DNA from: UBA974 sp002292405
GTDB lineage: Bacteria; Bacteroidota; Bacteroidia; Flavobacteriales_D; Sanyastnellaceae
Reading direction: 5' to 3'
Assembly: GCA_943842425.1 (NCBI GenBank)
Contig: CALTBR010000001.1
Span: 558,001-622,000 of the forward strand
Length of the DNA stretch: 64,000 nucleotides
The notes under the pieces were generated by a model, which was not told where the DNA came from, made no database searches, and saw only the letters and a program-made list of their open reading frames with translations. Both the position numbers and the translations under genes were made by a program. Shown here piece after piece: positions 33,502-41,153 of the stretch. The stretch's first letter is position 1, and the number at the start of each line of letters is the position of its first letter.

Positions 33502-34326
33502 ATGGCACGTCGAGAATTACAAGAAATTAATGCCGGCTCTATGGCCGATATAGCGTTCTTGCTTCTTATATTTTGGTTAGTAACAACTACGATTGAATCT
33601 GATATGGGGATTAAGCGTCAGTTGCCACCTCCTGTGCCTGACGATATTGATATTCCTCAAGCAAAAGAGCAGGATGTATTTAATGTAAAGGTTAACTTTC
33701 TTGACTTGCTTTTAGTAGAAGGCCTCCCTTTAGATATGGATCAGCTTAAGAATAAAGCCAAAGATTTTCTTATTGCTACTGGAGATGGTGTTATGACCCA
33801 TCAAATCGACAATCAAGAAATAGGGAAAAACAGAGATGTAATTTCTATTACCGGTGCAAATGGTAAAACAAATGCAGCATTCCCGGAACGTGAATGGGTA
33901 AGGAAAGCAGATGTTAAATTGAAAATTGCTGAATATGAGCAAATTGTTAAGATAGCCGAAGCTAAGAATAAAGATGCATTTAGAAAGGTGCTTTCAAAAT
34001 GGCAAGAAAAGTTAACGACAATTACTCTTTTAGGAGGAGATTATAAAGAACTTCCCCCTTCTGCTTTGATATCTATGCAGAATGACAACAACACAACTTA
34101 TAACACCTATTTACAGGTTCAAAATGAGTTACAGTCTGCTGTAAATGAGCTAAGAGATGAACTGGCTTTAGCTAAGTTTGGACAAAGTTATTCAAAGCTC
34201 GAAGAGGTCTATGGAAAAAACAAACAAGATAAAAAGACTCTAGATAAGATTACTGCAGTAAGGGCTCTATATCCACAACGTATCTCTGAGGCTGAACCTC
34301 GTGATGCTGGATCAATATATTACTAA
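33502..34326 (+). CDS. exbD: ExbD/TolR family protein with large periplasmic region
   Basis: Encodes 274 residues, roughly twice the usual ExbD size of about 140. The N-terminal anchor is 'AGSMADIAFLLLIFWLVTTT' (about 11-30). Its Asp 16 corresponds to the proton-binding Asp of ExbD/TolR, and the motif MADIAFLLLIFW is the family signature. The periplasmic region is interrupted by an extra helical stretch of about 100 residues (about 140-270, 'YEQIVKIAEAKNKDAF' onward) with coiled-coil character. It pairs with the preceding exbB and the second exbD to form the stator. It begins 7 bp after the four-helix membrane protein gene. Confidence 0.9.
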   Translation: MARRELQEINAGSMADIAFLLLIFWLVTTTIESDMGIKRQLPPPVPDDIDIPQAKEQDVFNVKVNFLDLLLVEGLPLDMDQLKNKAKDFLIATGDGVMTHQIDNQEIGKNRDVISITGANGKTNAAFPEREWVRKADVKLKIAEYEQIVKIAEAKNKDAFRKVLSKWQEKLTTITLLGGDYKELPPSALISMQNDNNTTYNTYLQVQNELQSAVNELRDELALAKFGQSYSKLEEVYGKNKQDKKTLDKITAVRALYPQRISEAEPRDAGSIYY

Positions 34327-34328
34327 GT

Positions 34329-34802
34329 ATGAGTAAGTTTAAAAAAGGAAGTAACCGCCCTACGGGATCTATTTCGACAGCATCTTTGCCGGATATCGTT
34401 TTCATGCTTTTATTTTTCTTCATGGTTGCAACAGTTTTGCGAACTGAAGATGAAAAGGTACAAGTCACAAAGCCTGAAGCCTCAGAGCTTTATAAAGTTG
34501 AAAAAAAGCATCTTATTCGTTACATAAACATAGGTATGCCTATGGATAAGAGATATGGAACGGAACCTGTTATTCAACTTAACGATGCGTTTTCACAAGC
34601 TTCAGATGTACGTGATTGGATAGATAAAGAGCGGGAAACGCTTGCGGAGTCTGAGCAAAGTAAAATGTGGGTTTCTCTTAAGGTAGATCAAGAAACTAAA
34701 ATGGGGATTGTTACTTCTGTCAAGCAGGAGTTAAGGCAGGCTTCAGCTCTGAAGTTACTTTATTCTGCGACAAGTAGAGCTCGTACTGGAGTTGAAGAAT
34801 AA
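34329..34802 (+). CDS. exbD: Second ExbD/TolR family protein
   Basis: Encodes 157 residues of normal ExbD size. The single membrane helix is preceded by a basic Ser/Thr-rich cytoplasmic start. The signature 'STASLPDIVFMLLFFFMVAT' (about 16-35) carries the essential Asp 22. The periplasmic domain runs from about 40 to 157, with 'KHLIRYINIGMPMDKRYG' and a C-terminal 'MGIVTSVKQELRQASALKLL'. It starts 2 bp after the larger exbD, as is common in Bacteroidota where two ExbD paralogues serve one ExbB. The next gene is convergent after a 6-bp gap. Confidence 0.92.
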   Translation: MSKFKKGSNRPTGSISTASLPDIVFMLLFFFMVATVLRTEDEKVQVTKPEASELYKVEKKHLIRYINIGMPMDKRYGTEPVIQLNDAFSQASDVRDWIDKERETLAESEQSKMWVSLKVDQETKMGIVTSVKQELRQASALKLLYSATSRARTGVEE

Positions 34803-34808
34803 GTGTAA

Positions 34809-35768
34809 TCAGCTTTCAGCAGAGAAATCCTTTAATATTTTATTTGCTAAATAAGAGCTCAATTTTATATAACTTTCAGTTGTCCATCCTGCAACGTGTG
34901 GGCTCAGATATGCATTCGGGGACTCAAGAAGACGTGTGAGGGTTGATCTAGAATCAGCGTCTTCTAATTTATCGAGACGCTCAAGAGAGCTACCTTCAAA
35001 TTCTAATACGTCTAAGCCTATAGAGCTTACTTGTCCGATGTCTAGGGCGTCTAATAGATCGGACGTGCTGACAATGGCACCTCTTGAACTGTTGATTAAA
35101 ACAATTGTTTTTTGAAATTTAGATAGCCAACTCGTGTTTACGAGATGTTTAGTTTCACTGGTCCAAGGGACGTGAATACTGACTATTTCACTTCTTTTAA
35201 AAAACTCATCCTCACTCACTTCTTCTACAAATTCTGAGCTAAAACCCTTTTTGTATTTGTCGTAAGCGATTACTTTACATCCTAGCCCTTTCAGTTTAGA
35301 GGCAAAAGCAGACCCCATTTCTCCATACCCTAGGATACCCACGGTTTTACTTGATAGTTCTGATCCCCGGTGCTTTTCTCTTGCCCAAACTCTTTCATGT
35401 ACCGTTACATCGCAACTTCTTAACTTATGCAATATCATCAGGATCATTCCAAGAACGTGTTCACCTACGGCATCTCGGTTTCCCTCAGGTGAATTGTAGA
35501 CATGTATATCTCTGGCTTTTGCTTCGATTAAGTCAATGTTTTCCAAACCAGAACCACTGCGAGCGATCCATTTTAAATTGGGCAGTGATTGTAAAATCTT
35601 TACATCTATTTGTAACCTAGATCTAAGGACTATTCCTTCAATATCCGTTAGAGAACCTTGTATAATATCTTCTCGTGATAGAGTTAAATAGTCTTTGCAG
35701 TGAAAACCATTTTCTTTTAATCTGTTTTTAAGTATAGGATGTACCGTATCTAAAAAAGCAACAGTCAT
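34809..35768 (-). CDS. D-isomer-specific 2-hydroxyacid dehydrogenase
   Basis: Encodes 319 residues, typical of single-domain-pair D-2-hydroxyacid dehydrogenases. The NAD-binding motif GYGEMGSAFASKLKGLG (GxGxxG) lies at about 149-165, with 'VIAYDKYKKG' after it giving the Asp that selects NAD. Catalytic residues are Arg in 'WIARSGSGLENID' (about 66-78), Glu in 'LDVLEFEGSS', and His in 'YLSPHVAGWTTES' (about 288-300). Closest in layout to phosphoglycerate or hydroxypyruvate/glyoxylate reductases; the substrate cannot be decided. The ACT and regulatory domains of long SerA forms are absent. It begins 9 bp after mgtE and is probably cotranscribed with it. Confidence 0.88.
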   Translation of the reverse strand: MTVAFLDTVHPILKNRLKENGFHCKDYLTLSREDIIQGSLTDIEGIVLRSRLQIDVKILQSLPNLKWIARSGSGLENIDLIEAKARDIHVYNSPEGNRDAVGEHVLGMILMILHKLRSCDVTVHERVWAREKHRGSELSSKTVGILGYGEMGSAFASKLKGLGCKVIAYDKYKKGFSSEFVEEVSEDEFFKRSEIVSIHVPWTSETKHLVNTSWLSKFQKTIVLINSSRGAIVSTSDLLDALDIGQVSSIGLDVLEFEGSSLERLDKLEDADSRSTLTRLLESPNAYLSPHVAGWTTESYIKLSSYLANKILKDFSAES

Positions 35769-35777
35769 TTCAATTGA

Positions 35778-37136
35778 TTAAAGAAGTGTGCTAATAAATG
35801 AGCCTACACTAAAGTAGATGATTAGTCCTATAATATCATTTGCAGTGGTAATAAATGGCCCAGTGGCAAGTGCAGGATCAATCTTACGTTTTTCTAACAT
35901 GAGTGGTATAAATGCGCCGAACAGCGCAGCAAAAACAATCACACATAACAACGATATCCCTACGGTAGTGCTAAGTGCTTTGTCAAAGCCTAAGAGTATT
36001 GTTACAATAAAAATAATACCAGCACAAATCACCCCATTTAAAAGCCCTACACTAAGCTCTTTTATCAGTCTTGTAGCTATGTTAGAAGTGTTAATGCTCG
36101 AAGTAGCGAGTCCTTGAACTACGATGGCTGACGATTGAACTCCTACGTTGCCACCCATAGCAGCTATAAGAGGTATAAATAGTGCCATTTCCGGATTTGA
36201 TACAATATCGAATGCTCCGATGACATAGGCGCCACCGACACCTCCCCCTAACCCAATTAGAAGCCACGGTAACCTAGCTCTTGTCAAAGTCCAAACAGAA
36301 TCATACGACTCAACATCTTCCGAAATTCCCGAAGCAAGTTGGTAATCTCGTTCAGCTTCTTCAATGATTACATCTACAGCATCATCAATCGTTATGCGTC
36401 CAAGTAAAATACCATTATCGTCTGTTACTGGAAGGGCAACAAGGTCATATCGCTCCATTAAGCTTACCACCAACTCCTCTTTTTCTTTTGCTTTTATAGA
36501 AATAATATCTTCATCATCTTTAAGCTCTCCAACAGGAGTTCTGGTGCTTGCGGCAGTAAGCAAAAGGTTCTGTAAACTCAATCTCCCCGTCAATTCACCA
36601 AAGGAGTTAACCACATAAATTGTATAGAGATTTTCAATATCTTTAGATTGTATACGTATCTCTTTAATCGCTGTAGCCACAGACCAAGTCTCTTCAACTT
36701 TAACCAATTCTTTTGCCATTAAAGCTCCAGCTGAACCTTCTGGGTATGATAACAATGATAAGACGTCAGAAACAGATTCCTTGTCCTTAGCCTTAGACAT
36801 CACCTCCATCATTTTATCTGATGGGAGAGATCCAATGACATCAGCTGCATCGTCAGATTCTAATCCATCGATTACATCTTCAGCAATTTCTTTTGATGAC
36901 AAAGAGCCAAGTATTTCCTCTCTTACTTCATCATCTACATCGACTAATACAGCAGGTCTAATATCATCTTTTAAAAGTCTATACGCATAATTAACATCCT
37001 CTCTTCTAAGTTGATTTAGAATGAGTGCAATGTCTGTTTCATGAAGATCTTCTAGATGCGCTACTAAAGACCTCTCCTCTCCCTGCTCAATCAGGGTTTG
37101 GATTTCATCTAGATATTCTTTCGTAATTTCTTGCAT
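35778..37136 (-). CDS. mgtE: Magnesium transporter MgtE
   Basis: Encodes 452 residues, the standard MgtE length. The N-terminal superhelical domain (about 1-130) contains 'DADDAADVIGSLPSDKMMEV'-type repeats (here ESDDAADVIGSLPSDK). Two CBS domains follow (about 135-255; 'VNSFGELTGRLSLQNLL' and 'VTDDNGILLGRITIDDAVDV'). Five membrane helices occupy about 285-452, with the pore signature 'PLIAAMGGNVGVQSSAIVVQ' and 'LATGPFITTANDIIGLIIYF' carrying the conserved Asp. It is a Mg2+-gated channel of the inner membrane whose cytosolic domains sense Mg2+. An exact -7 box TATCTTTG lies 19 nt before the ATG. Confidence 0.96.
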   Translation of the reverse strand: MQEITKEYLDEIQTLIEQGEERSLVAHLEDLHETDIALILNQLRREDVNYAYRLLKDDIRPAVLVDVDDEVREEILGSLSSKEIAEDVIDGLESDDAADVIGSLPSDKMMEVMSKAKDKESVSDVLSLLSYPEGSAGALMAKELVKVEETWSVATAIKEIRIQSKDIENLYTIYVVNSFGELTGRLSLQNLLLTAASTRTPVGELKDDEDIISIKAKEKEELVVSLMERYDLVALPVTDDNGILLGRITIDDAVDVIIEEAERDYQLASGISEDVESYDSVWTLTRARLPWLLIGLGGGVGGAYVIGAFDIVSNPEMALFIPLIAAMGGNVGVQSSAIVVQGLATSSINTSNIATRLIKELSVGLLNGVICAGIIFIVTILLGFDKALSTTVGISLLCVIVFAALFGAFIPLMLEKRKIDPALATGPFITTANDIIGLIIYFSVGSFISTLL

Positions 37137-37155
37137 AGCCTGTGTATTACAAAGT

Positions 37156-37163
37156 CAAAGATA
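37156..37163 (-). promoter_or_regulatory. -7 box TATCTTTG before mgtE
   Basis: An exact TAnnTTTG match on the minus strand, 19 nt before ATG 37136. It would leave a short leader of about 13-15 nt, unlike the leaderless genes elsewhere here. Confidence 0.5.
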
Positions 37164-37171
37164 AATTAGAT

Positions 37172-37696
37172 CTATAACTTTTTGCGCTTAGATTTAAAGA
37201 AGTCTTTAACTAGTTTAGAGCATTCTTGTTCTAAAATACCTGAGGTAACAATGGTTTTAGGATGTAACAATCCGTTTTCAGAATTTGCACCTCCGTGTCC
37301 TTTTTTTTCTTTGCCTACTTCCCATCTTGTATAGCCTCGTTTTGGGTCACTTGCTCCATAGACGATTCTTCCTATTCTAGTCCAAAACCCAGCGCCAGCA
37401 CACATAGGGCATGGCTCCAGAGTGACATAAAGTGTACACTCGTCAAGAAATTTCCCCCCTACAAATCCAGTAGCGCTGGTAAAAACCTGCATTTCAGCAT
37501 GGGCAGTGAAATCTCTAAGCCTCTCACATAGATTGTGTCCTCGTGCGATTACAACCCCATTAGAAACGACAATTGCTCCTACGGGTACTTCATCGATCTC
37601 ACCCGCTTCTTCAGCCTGTTGAAGCGCTAGTTTCATAAACCTTTCGTCAGTAGCTAACTGCTCTACTTCGGTTTGAAGTGTTAGTTTTTCAGCCAT
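37172..37696 (-). CDS. tadA: tRNA-specific adenosine deaminase (TadA-like)
   Basis: Encodes 174 residues of the cytidine/deoxycytidylate deaminase fold. The catalytic zinc motif is 'TAHAEMQVF' (His and Glu, about 69-77), with the paired cysteines in 'LEPCPMCAGAGFW' (about 98-110). The segment 'IGRIVYGASDPKRGYTRW' is typical of TadA, which converts A34 to inosine in tRNA-Arg(ACG). The C-terminal 'LLHPKTIVTSGILEQECSKL' and the basic tail match bacterial nucleoside/tRNA deaminases. A guanine deaminase-like role is less likely. It overlaps the end of the following glycosyltransferase gene's stop region (16 bp overlap with its 3' end), so it lies downstream in one transcript. Confidence 0.9.
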   Translation of the reverse strand: MAEKLTLQTEVEQLATDERFMKLALQQAEEAGEIDEVPVGAIVVSNGVVIARGHNLCERLRDFTAHAEMQVFTSATGFVGGKFLDECTLYVTLEPCPMCAGAGFWTRIGRIVYGASDPKRGYTRWEVGKEKKGHGGANSENGLLHPKTIVTSGILEQECSKLVKDFFKSKRKKL

Positions 37697-38727
37697 GCTG
37701 CAAGTTCGTTTATTGCGGCGTGGTTGCCATTGCTTGTAGGTGCAATTCCTGAAATTTCAGGTACGCGCATGTTTTCTAATTCTCTTTGAGTGCATTTTGC
37801 GAATCCAAATTTATCAGCCCAAACTTCGCATAACATTTCTTGCTCCTTTTGTCCAGGTGTAGGAATGAGAATAGCTCTTTTCCCTAAAGAAGCTAAGTCT
37901 AAAAGTGTTGTATAGCCACTCCTGCAAATGACGATTTCAGAACCACAAAGAGCCTCAGAAATTTCTTCGTCACTGGGGTCATAAAGTGTTGTAATGTTGT
38001 TCATCACGCTTTTTCCACCCCCAGGTTTTCCCGCAATAATTAATCCTCTCTCTCCCCTAAGTTCCATCCACTTTCGAAGCGCATTTTCCATGGTGGTCCT
38101 ATGTGGTTCTGGCCCACTAACCATCCCAACCAGTGGGGTAGTGGAGTTAGATTGAGAAGGTTTCAATCGGCTTAATATCCCAATGAATTTAGTGTTGTGA
38201 TGTATGGTTTTTGAGGAAAGTATCCCTGATATAGAATGATCTCCTCTGGGATTGTCCGGTACCCATATCTCATCAAATCGACCAACTAATTTTTGAATTA
38301 CAATTTGAGCAAAAGGGCTAAAAAACGATGAGACAGGGAACCTCAATAAATGCGTCATTAAAACGGAGGGTACATCTGGGTGATGAACGCCGTAACAATT
38401 GTCGCTAAAGATTTTGCTTATGGATCTTTTTTCAACGTGCTCAAGAGTCCACTTTCTTTCATCGAAAATCGATTTAATCAGCTTTGGTGTTTGGGCTGCA
38501 ATAGTCAGCATTGTAAAATATCTGCTATATGTGATGGTCGCTCCTGGTTTCTCGAAGAATTTTACTTTAGGGTTTCCTTTCAACCTGCTTTTAAGCCAAA
38601 CCATAGCGTCTCCCGTACTTGCAATATCGACCTCCCAACCGAGATCTATCGCACCCTCAATTAAAGGAAGCGAACGACTCGCGTGTCCCATCCCCCAATT
38701 TAGTACAGCAATTAATATTCGAGACAT
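37681..38727 (-). CDS. Glycosyltransferase, GT28/MurG-like
   Basis: Encodes about 348 residues from ATG 38727 (MSRILIAVLNWGMGHASRSL). 'NWGMGHASRSLPLI' (about 9-22) matches the N-terminal Gly/His loop of GT28-type GT-B enzymes annotated in Bacteroidota as glycosyltransferase family proteins. The C-terminal acceptor/donor motif is 'EIVICRSGYTTLLDLASLGK' (about 275-294), followed by 'ILIPTPGQKEQEMLCEVWAD', the MurG/UGT-like donor-binding loop with the Gln/Glu pair. The donor is probably a UDP sugar; the acceptor is unknown (lipid or protein). An upstream extension to 38769 is rejected because it overlaps the divergent trmB promoter. Confidence 0.8.
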   Translation of the reverse strand: MSRILIAVLNWGMGHASRSLPLIEGAIDLGWEVDIASTGDAMVWLKSRLKGNPKVKFFEKPGATITYSRYFTMLTIAAQTPKLIKSIFDERKWTLEHVEKRSISKIFSDNCYGVHHPDVPSVLMTHLLRFPVSSFFSPFAQIVIQKLVGRFDEIWVPDNPRGDHSISGILSSKTIHHNTKFIGILSRLKPSQSNSTTPLVGMVSGPEPHRTTMENALRKWMELRGERGLIIAGKPGGGKSVMNNITTLYDPSDEEISEALCGSEIVICRSGYTTLLDLASLGKRAILIPTPGQKEQEMLCEVWADKFGFAKCTQRELENMRVPEISGIAPTSNGNHAAINELAAWLKN

Positions 38728-38778
38728 AGGAACAATATCATAATTTTGCATAGCAAATCTTATCTGCAAATTAACAAA

Positions 38779-39465
38779 ATGGGAAAGGATAAACTTGGAA
38801 AATGGGCGGAAAATGAATCATTTAATCATGTATTCGAGCCGTGTTTGCAAGAAGTCGTTCAAGGAGTAGATCCTGGGATGAAGGGTAAATGGGCGAAAGA
38901 CGTTTTTAAAAACGACCATCCCATTACACTGGAGTTGGGTTGTGGGAAGGGTGAATACACTGTGGGACTTGCAAGGAAATATCCTGAAAGGAATTTTGTG
39001 GGAGTCGATATTAAGGGACATAGATTCTGGCGGGGAGCAAAAACGGCAAAGGAGGAATCATTGCCCAATGTGGCTTTTCTAAGAACGCGGATAGAATTTA
39101 TAAAAATGTATTTTGCTACAGATGAGGTGAGCGAGGTTTGGCTCACATTTTCAGATCCTCAACCCAAGGATGAAAAAGGAACAAAAAGGATTACTTCACC
39201 TGTATATATTGAAATTTATAAAAATTTTCTTAAACCTGGAAGTTTGATTAATGTAAAAACAGATTCTGTTTTGATCTACGATTTGTCTAGAAAAGGGTAT
39301 CTCGAGGCGGGTTACAAGTTCGTGTATGATAGTCAAGATGTATACGGAGAATTGGTTCATAGAGTGCCTCAAGATCTAAGGGATGCTCTCGAGATTGTTA
39401 CTTATTATGAGATGAGATGGCTGTCTGAGGGTAAGAAAATTCACTTTATTCAACTTGAGATCTAG
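38779..39465 (+). CDS. trmB: tRNA (guanine-N(7)-)-methyltransferase
   Basis: Encodes 228 residues from ATG 38779 (MGKDKLGKWAENESF). The SAM-binding motif is 'LELGCGKGEYTVGLARKYP' (about 55-73), followed by 'NFVGVDIKGHRFWRGAKTA', the TrmB motif II with Asp. 'EVWLTFSDPQPKDEKGTKR' (about 127-145) is the TrmB signature (FPDPWPKxxHxKRR in E. coli), in the shortened Bacteroidota form. It methylates G46 in the variable loop of tRNAs. Divergent from the glycosyltransferase, with the alkyltransferase-like gene 7 bp downstream on the same strand. Confidence 0.94.
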   Translation: MGKDKLGKWAENESFNHVFEPCLQEVVQGVDPGMKGKWAKDVFKNDHPITLELGCGKGEYTVGLARKYPERNFVGVDIKGHRFWRGAKTAKEESLPNVAFLRTRIEFIKMYFATDEVSEVWLTFSDPQPKDEKGTKRITSPVYIEIYKNFLKPGSLINVKTDSVLIYDLSRKGYLEAGYKFVYDSQDVYGELVHRVPQDLRDALEIVTYYEMRWLSEGKKIHFIQLEI

Positions 39466-39472
39466 AGATAAG

Positions 39473-39793
39473 ATGAGTTTCAACGAAGATGTGTTTGAGA
39501 TTGTCAGATTAATTCCAAAAGGAAGGGTAACCTCGTATGGCGCAATCGCTAAATACTTAAGTGATGCAAGGGTGAGTAGGAGGATTGGTTGGGCTTTGAA
39601 TAAGAGTTTTACGGTTACACCTGATGTCCCTGCGCATAGAGTGGTAAATAGATTAGGGTTGCTTTCTGGAGCTCTTCACTTTCCAACAGAGAGATCTATG
39701 GCTGATGAACTTCGCGAAGAAAGTGTTCAGGTAATAGAAGGTCAAGTAGTTGAGTTCGATAAGTGTTTTTGGGATCCTATGACCGAACTTTGA
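39473..39793 (+). CDS. Alkyltransferase-like protein (ATL), MGMT family
   Basis: Encodes 106 residues from ATG 39473. It matches the C-terminal domain of O6-alkylguanine-DNA alkyltransferases: 'VFEIVRLIPKGRVTSYGAIA' (about 7-26), the Arg-finger region 'ARVSRRIGWALN', and the active-site region 'DVPAHRVVNRLG' (about 62-73). The reactive Cys of PCHR is replaced by Ala (PAHR). Such ATL proteins bind alkylated guanine without repairing it and hand the lesion to nucleotide excision repair. The single-domain size also fits ATL. It follows trmB by 7 bp and probably shares its transcript. Confidence 0.88.
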   Translation: MSFNEDVFEIVRLIPKGRVTSYGAIAKYLSDARVSRRIGWALNKSFTVTPDVPAHRVVNRLGLLSGALHFPTERSMADELREESVQVIEGQVVEFDKCFWDPMTEL

Positions 39794-39816
39794 AGTTCTT
39801 AAATTGAGCCTATAGA

Positions 39817-40881
39817 ATGTCATCTGAAATAACAAGAGATACGGTAGTTGCCGCTTTAAGTGGGGTGATGGAGCCTGACTTAGGAAAGGATATAGTGTCC
39901 TTGGACCTAATCGCGGGAATTGACATCTCTGAGGATCTTATAAAATTAGAGGTAAAGTCTAGCAATCCAGCTCTTCACGCTCGTAAGAGAATGCAAGGAG
40001 CAGTTGAGTTTGCACTTGAAAGAGCCTTCGGTTCAGATATTAAAACCGAGGTTAATGTAGGTGCTCTTCCTGCAGAAGAACGCACTGTTGAGACAAGAAA
40101 AATTCTTCCTAGGGTTAAGAAAATCATCGCCGTAGCTTCTGGAAAAGGTGGGGTAGGTAAGAGTACCGTAAGCTCTAATTTGGCAATTTCTTTAGCCCAA
40201 TCAGGCTACAAGGTGGGGCTTTGCGACGCAGATATATATGGTCCAAGTATCCCGACCATGTTTGGCGTACAAGACCACAAACCCAAGCCGATCGATGTAG
40301 ACGGAAAATCTATGATGGAGCCAGTGGAGATGCATGGTGTGAAAATGTTATCTATAGGGTTTTTCGCAGATCCTGACCAAGCTATAGTTTGGCGTGGACC
40401 GATGGCGACAAAAGCTTTGAAGCAATTATTTACAGATGTAGTTTGGGGAGAGTTAGACTACATGATTGTCGATTTACCACCTGGCACAGGAGACATTCAC
40501 TTAACTTTAGTTAGTGAGCTAGATCTTACTGGAGCCATCATAGTTTCTACTCCTCAAGACGTGGCTCTTGCCGATGCCCGTAAAGGTGTGGGGATGTTTA
40601 AAATTGAATCTATAAACGTTCCTGTTTTGGGGATGATAGAAAATATGTCTTACTTCATTCCCCCCGATGCTCCAGAATTTAAATATCATATTTTCGGTAG
40701 AGATGGTGTAAAGAGATTGGCTGATACACTGGATGTTCCTTTCCTTGGAGAGCTTCCTTTAATACAAACCATACGAGAAGCTGGAGATGTGGGACGCCCC
40801 GCAGTATTGCAAGGTAATTCTAAAGCTGCAGCTGCATTTCGTGATGTTGTAGCTAACTTGCTAGAAGTCCTAGAAAAATAA
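39817..40881 (+). CDS. apbC: Mrp/NBP35 family Fe-S carrier ATPase
   Basis: Encodes 354 residues. The N-terminal MIP18/DUF59 domain (about 1-85, 'VVAALSGVMEPDLGKDIVSL') is followed by a deviant Walker A 'ASGKGGVGKSTVSSN' (about 107-121), 'CDADIYGPSIPTMFG', and 'DYMIVDLPPGTGDIHLTLV' (Walker B, about 209-227). Family members carry and deliver [4Fe-4S] clusters. After 'LGMIENMSYFIPPDAPEFKY' the CxxC pair found in E. coli Mrp is absent, as in the Bacteroidota/alphaproteobacterial variant form. It is followed after 8 bp by a nifU-like gene, then ferredoxin reductase and ferredoxin genes, forming an Fe-S/electron-transfer cluster. Confidence 0.94.
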   Translation: MSSEITRDTVVAALSGVMEPDLGKDIVSLDLIAGIDISEDLIKLEVKSSNPALHARKRMQGAVEFALERAFGSDIKTEVNVGALPAEERTVETRKILPRVKKIIAVASGKGGVGKSTVSSNLAISLAQSGYKVGLCDADIYGPSIPTMFGVQDHKPKPIDVDGKSMMEPVEMHGVKMLSIGFFADPDQAIVWRGPMATKALKQLFTDVVWGELDYMIVDLPPGTGDIHLTLVSELDLTGAIIVSTPQDVALADARKGVGMFKIESINVPVLGMIENMSYFIPPDAPEFKYHIFGRDGVKRLADTLDVPFLGELPLIQTIREAGDVGRPAVLQGNSKAAAAFRDVVANLLEVLEK

Positions 40882-40889
40882 GTAACATA

Positions 40890-41153
40890 ATGTCAGACCA
40901 AATCATGTCAGTAGACCACAGTGAATTAGCTGAAAGAATTGAGGGTGCGCTTGCGCAGATTCGCCCATATCTTGAGGCTGATCTAGGCGATATTACGCTT
41001 AAAAAAATTACGGATGACTTAATTGTAAGAGTAGAACTTCACGGATCATGCGCGGGATGTTCTCTTATCGATATGACAATGAAAGGTGGGGTAGAAGCGG
41101 TTATTAGGAGCGTTGCCCCAGAAGTGAAAGCTATAGAAGCAATCAATCTATGA
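40890..41153 (+). CDS. NifU-like Fe-S scaffold domain protein
   Basis: Encodes 87 residues, a stand-alone NifU C-terminal domain. 'ALAQIRPYLEADLGDITL' (about 19-36) gives the domain opening, and 'HGSCAGCSLIDMTMKGGVEA' (about 51-70) carries the CxxC that binds the bridging cluster. Such small NfuA/NifU proteins assemble or transfer Fe-S clusters to targets. The gene sits 8 bp after the Mrp-type ATPase gene, and its stop overlaps the ferredoxin reductase start by 4 bp, so translation is coupled. Start ATG 40890; MSDQIMSVD has a second Met at residue 6. Confidence 0.92.
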   Translation: MSDQIMSVDHSELAERIEGALAQIRPYLEADLGDITLKKITDDLIVRVELHGSCAGCSLIDMTMKGGVEAVIRSVAPEVKAIEAINL

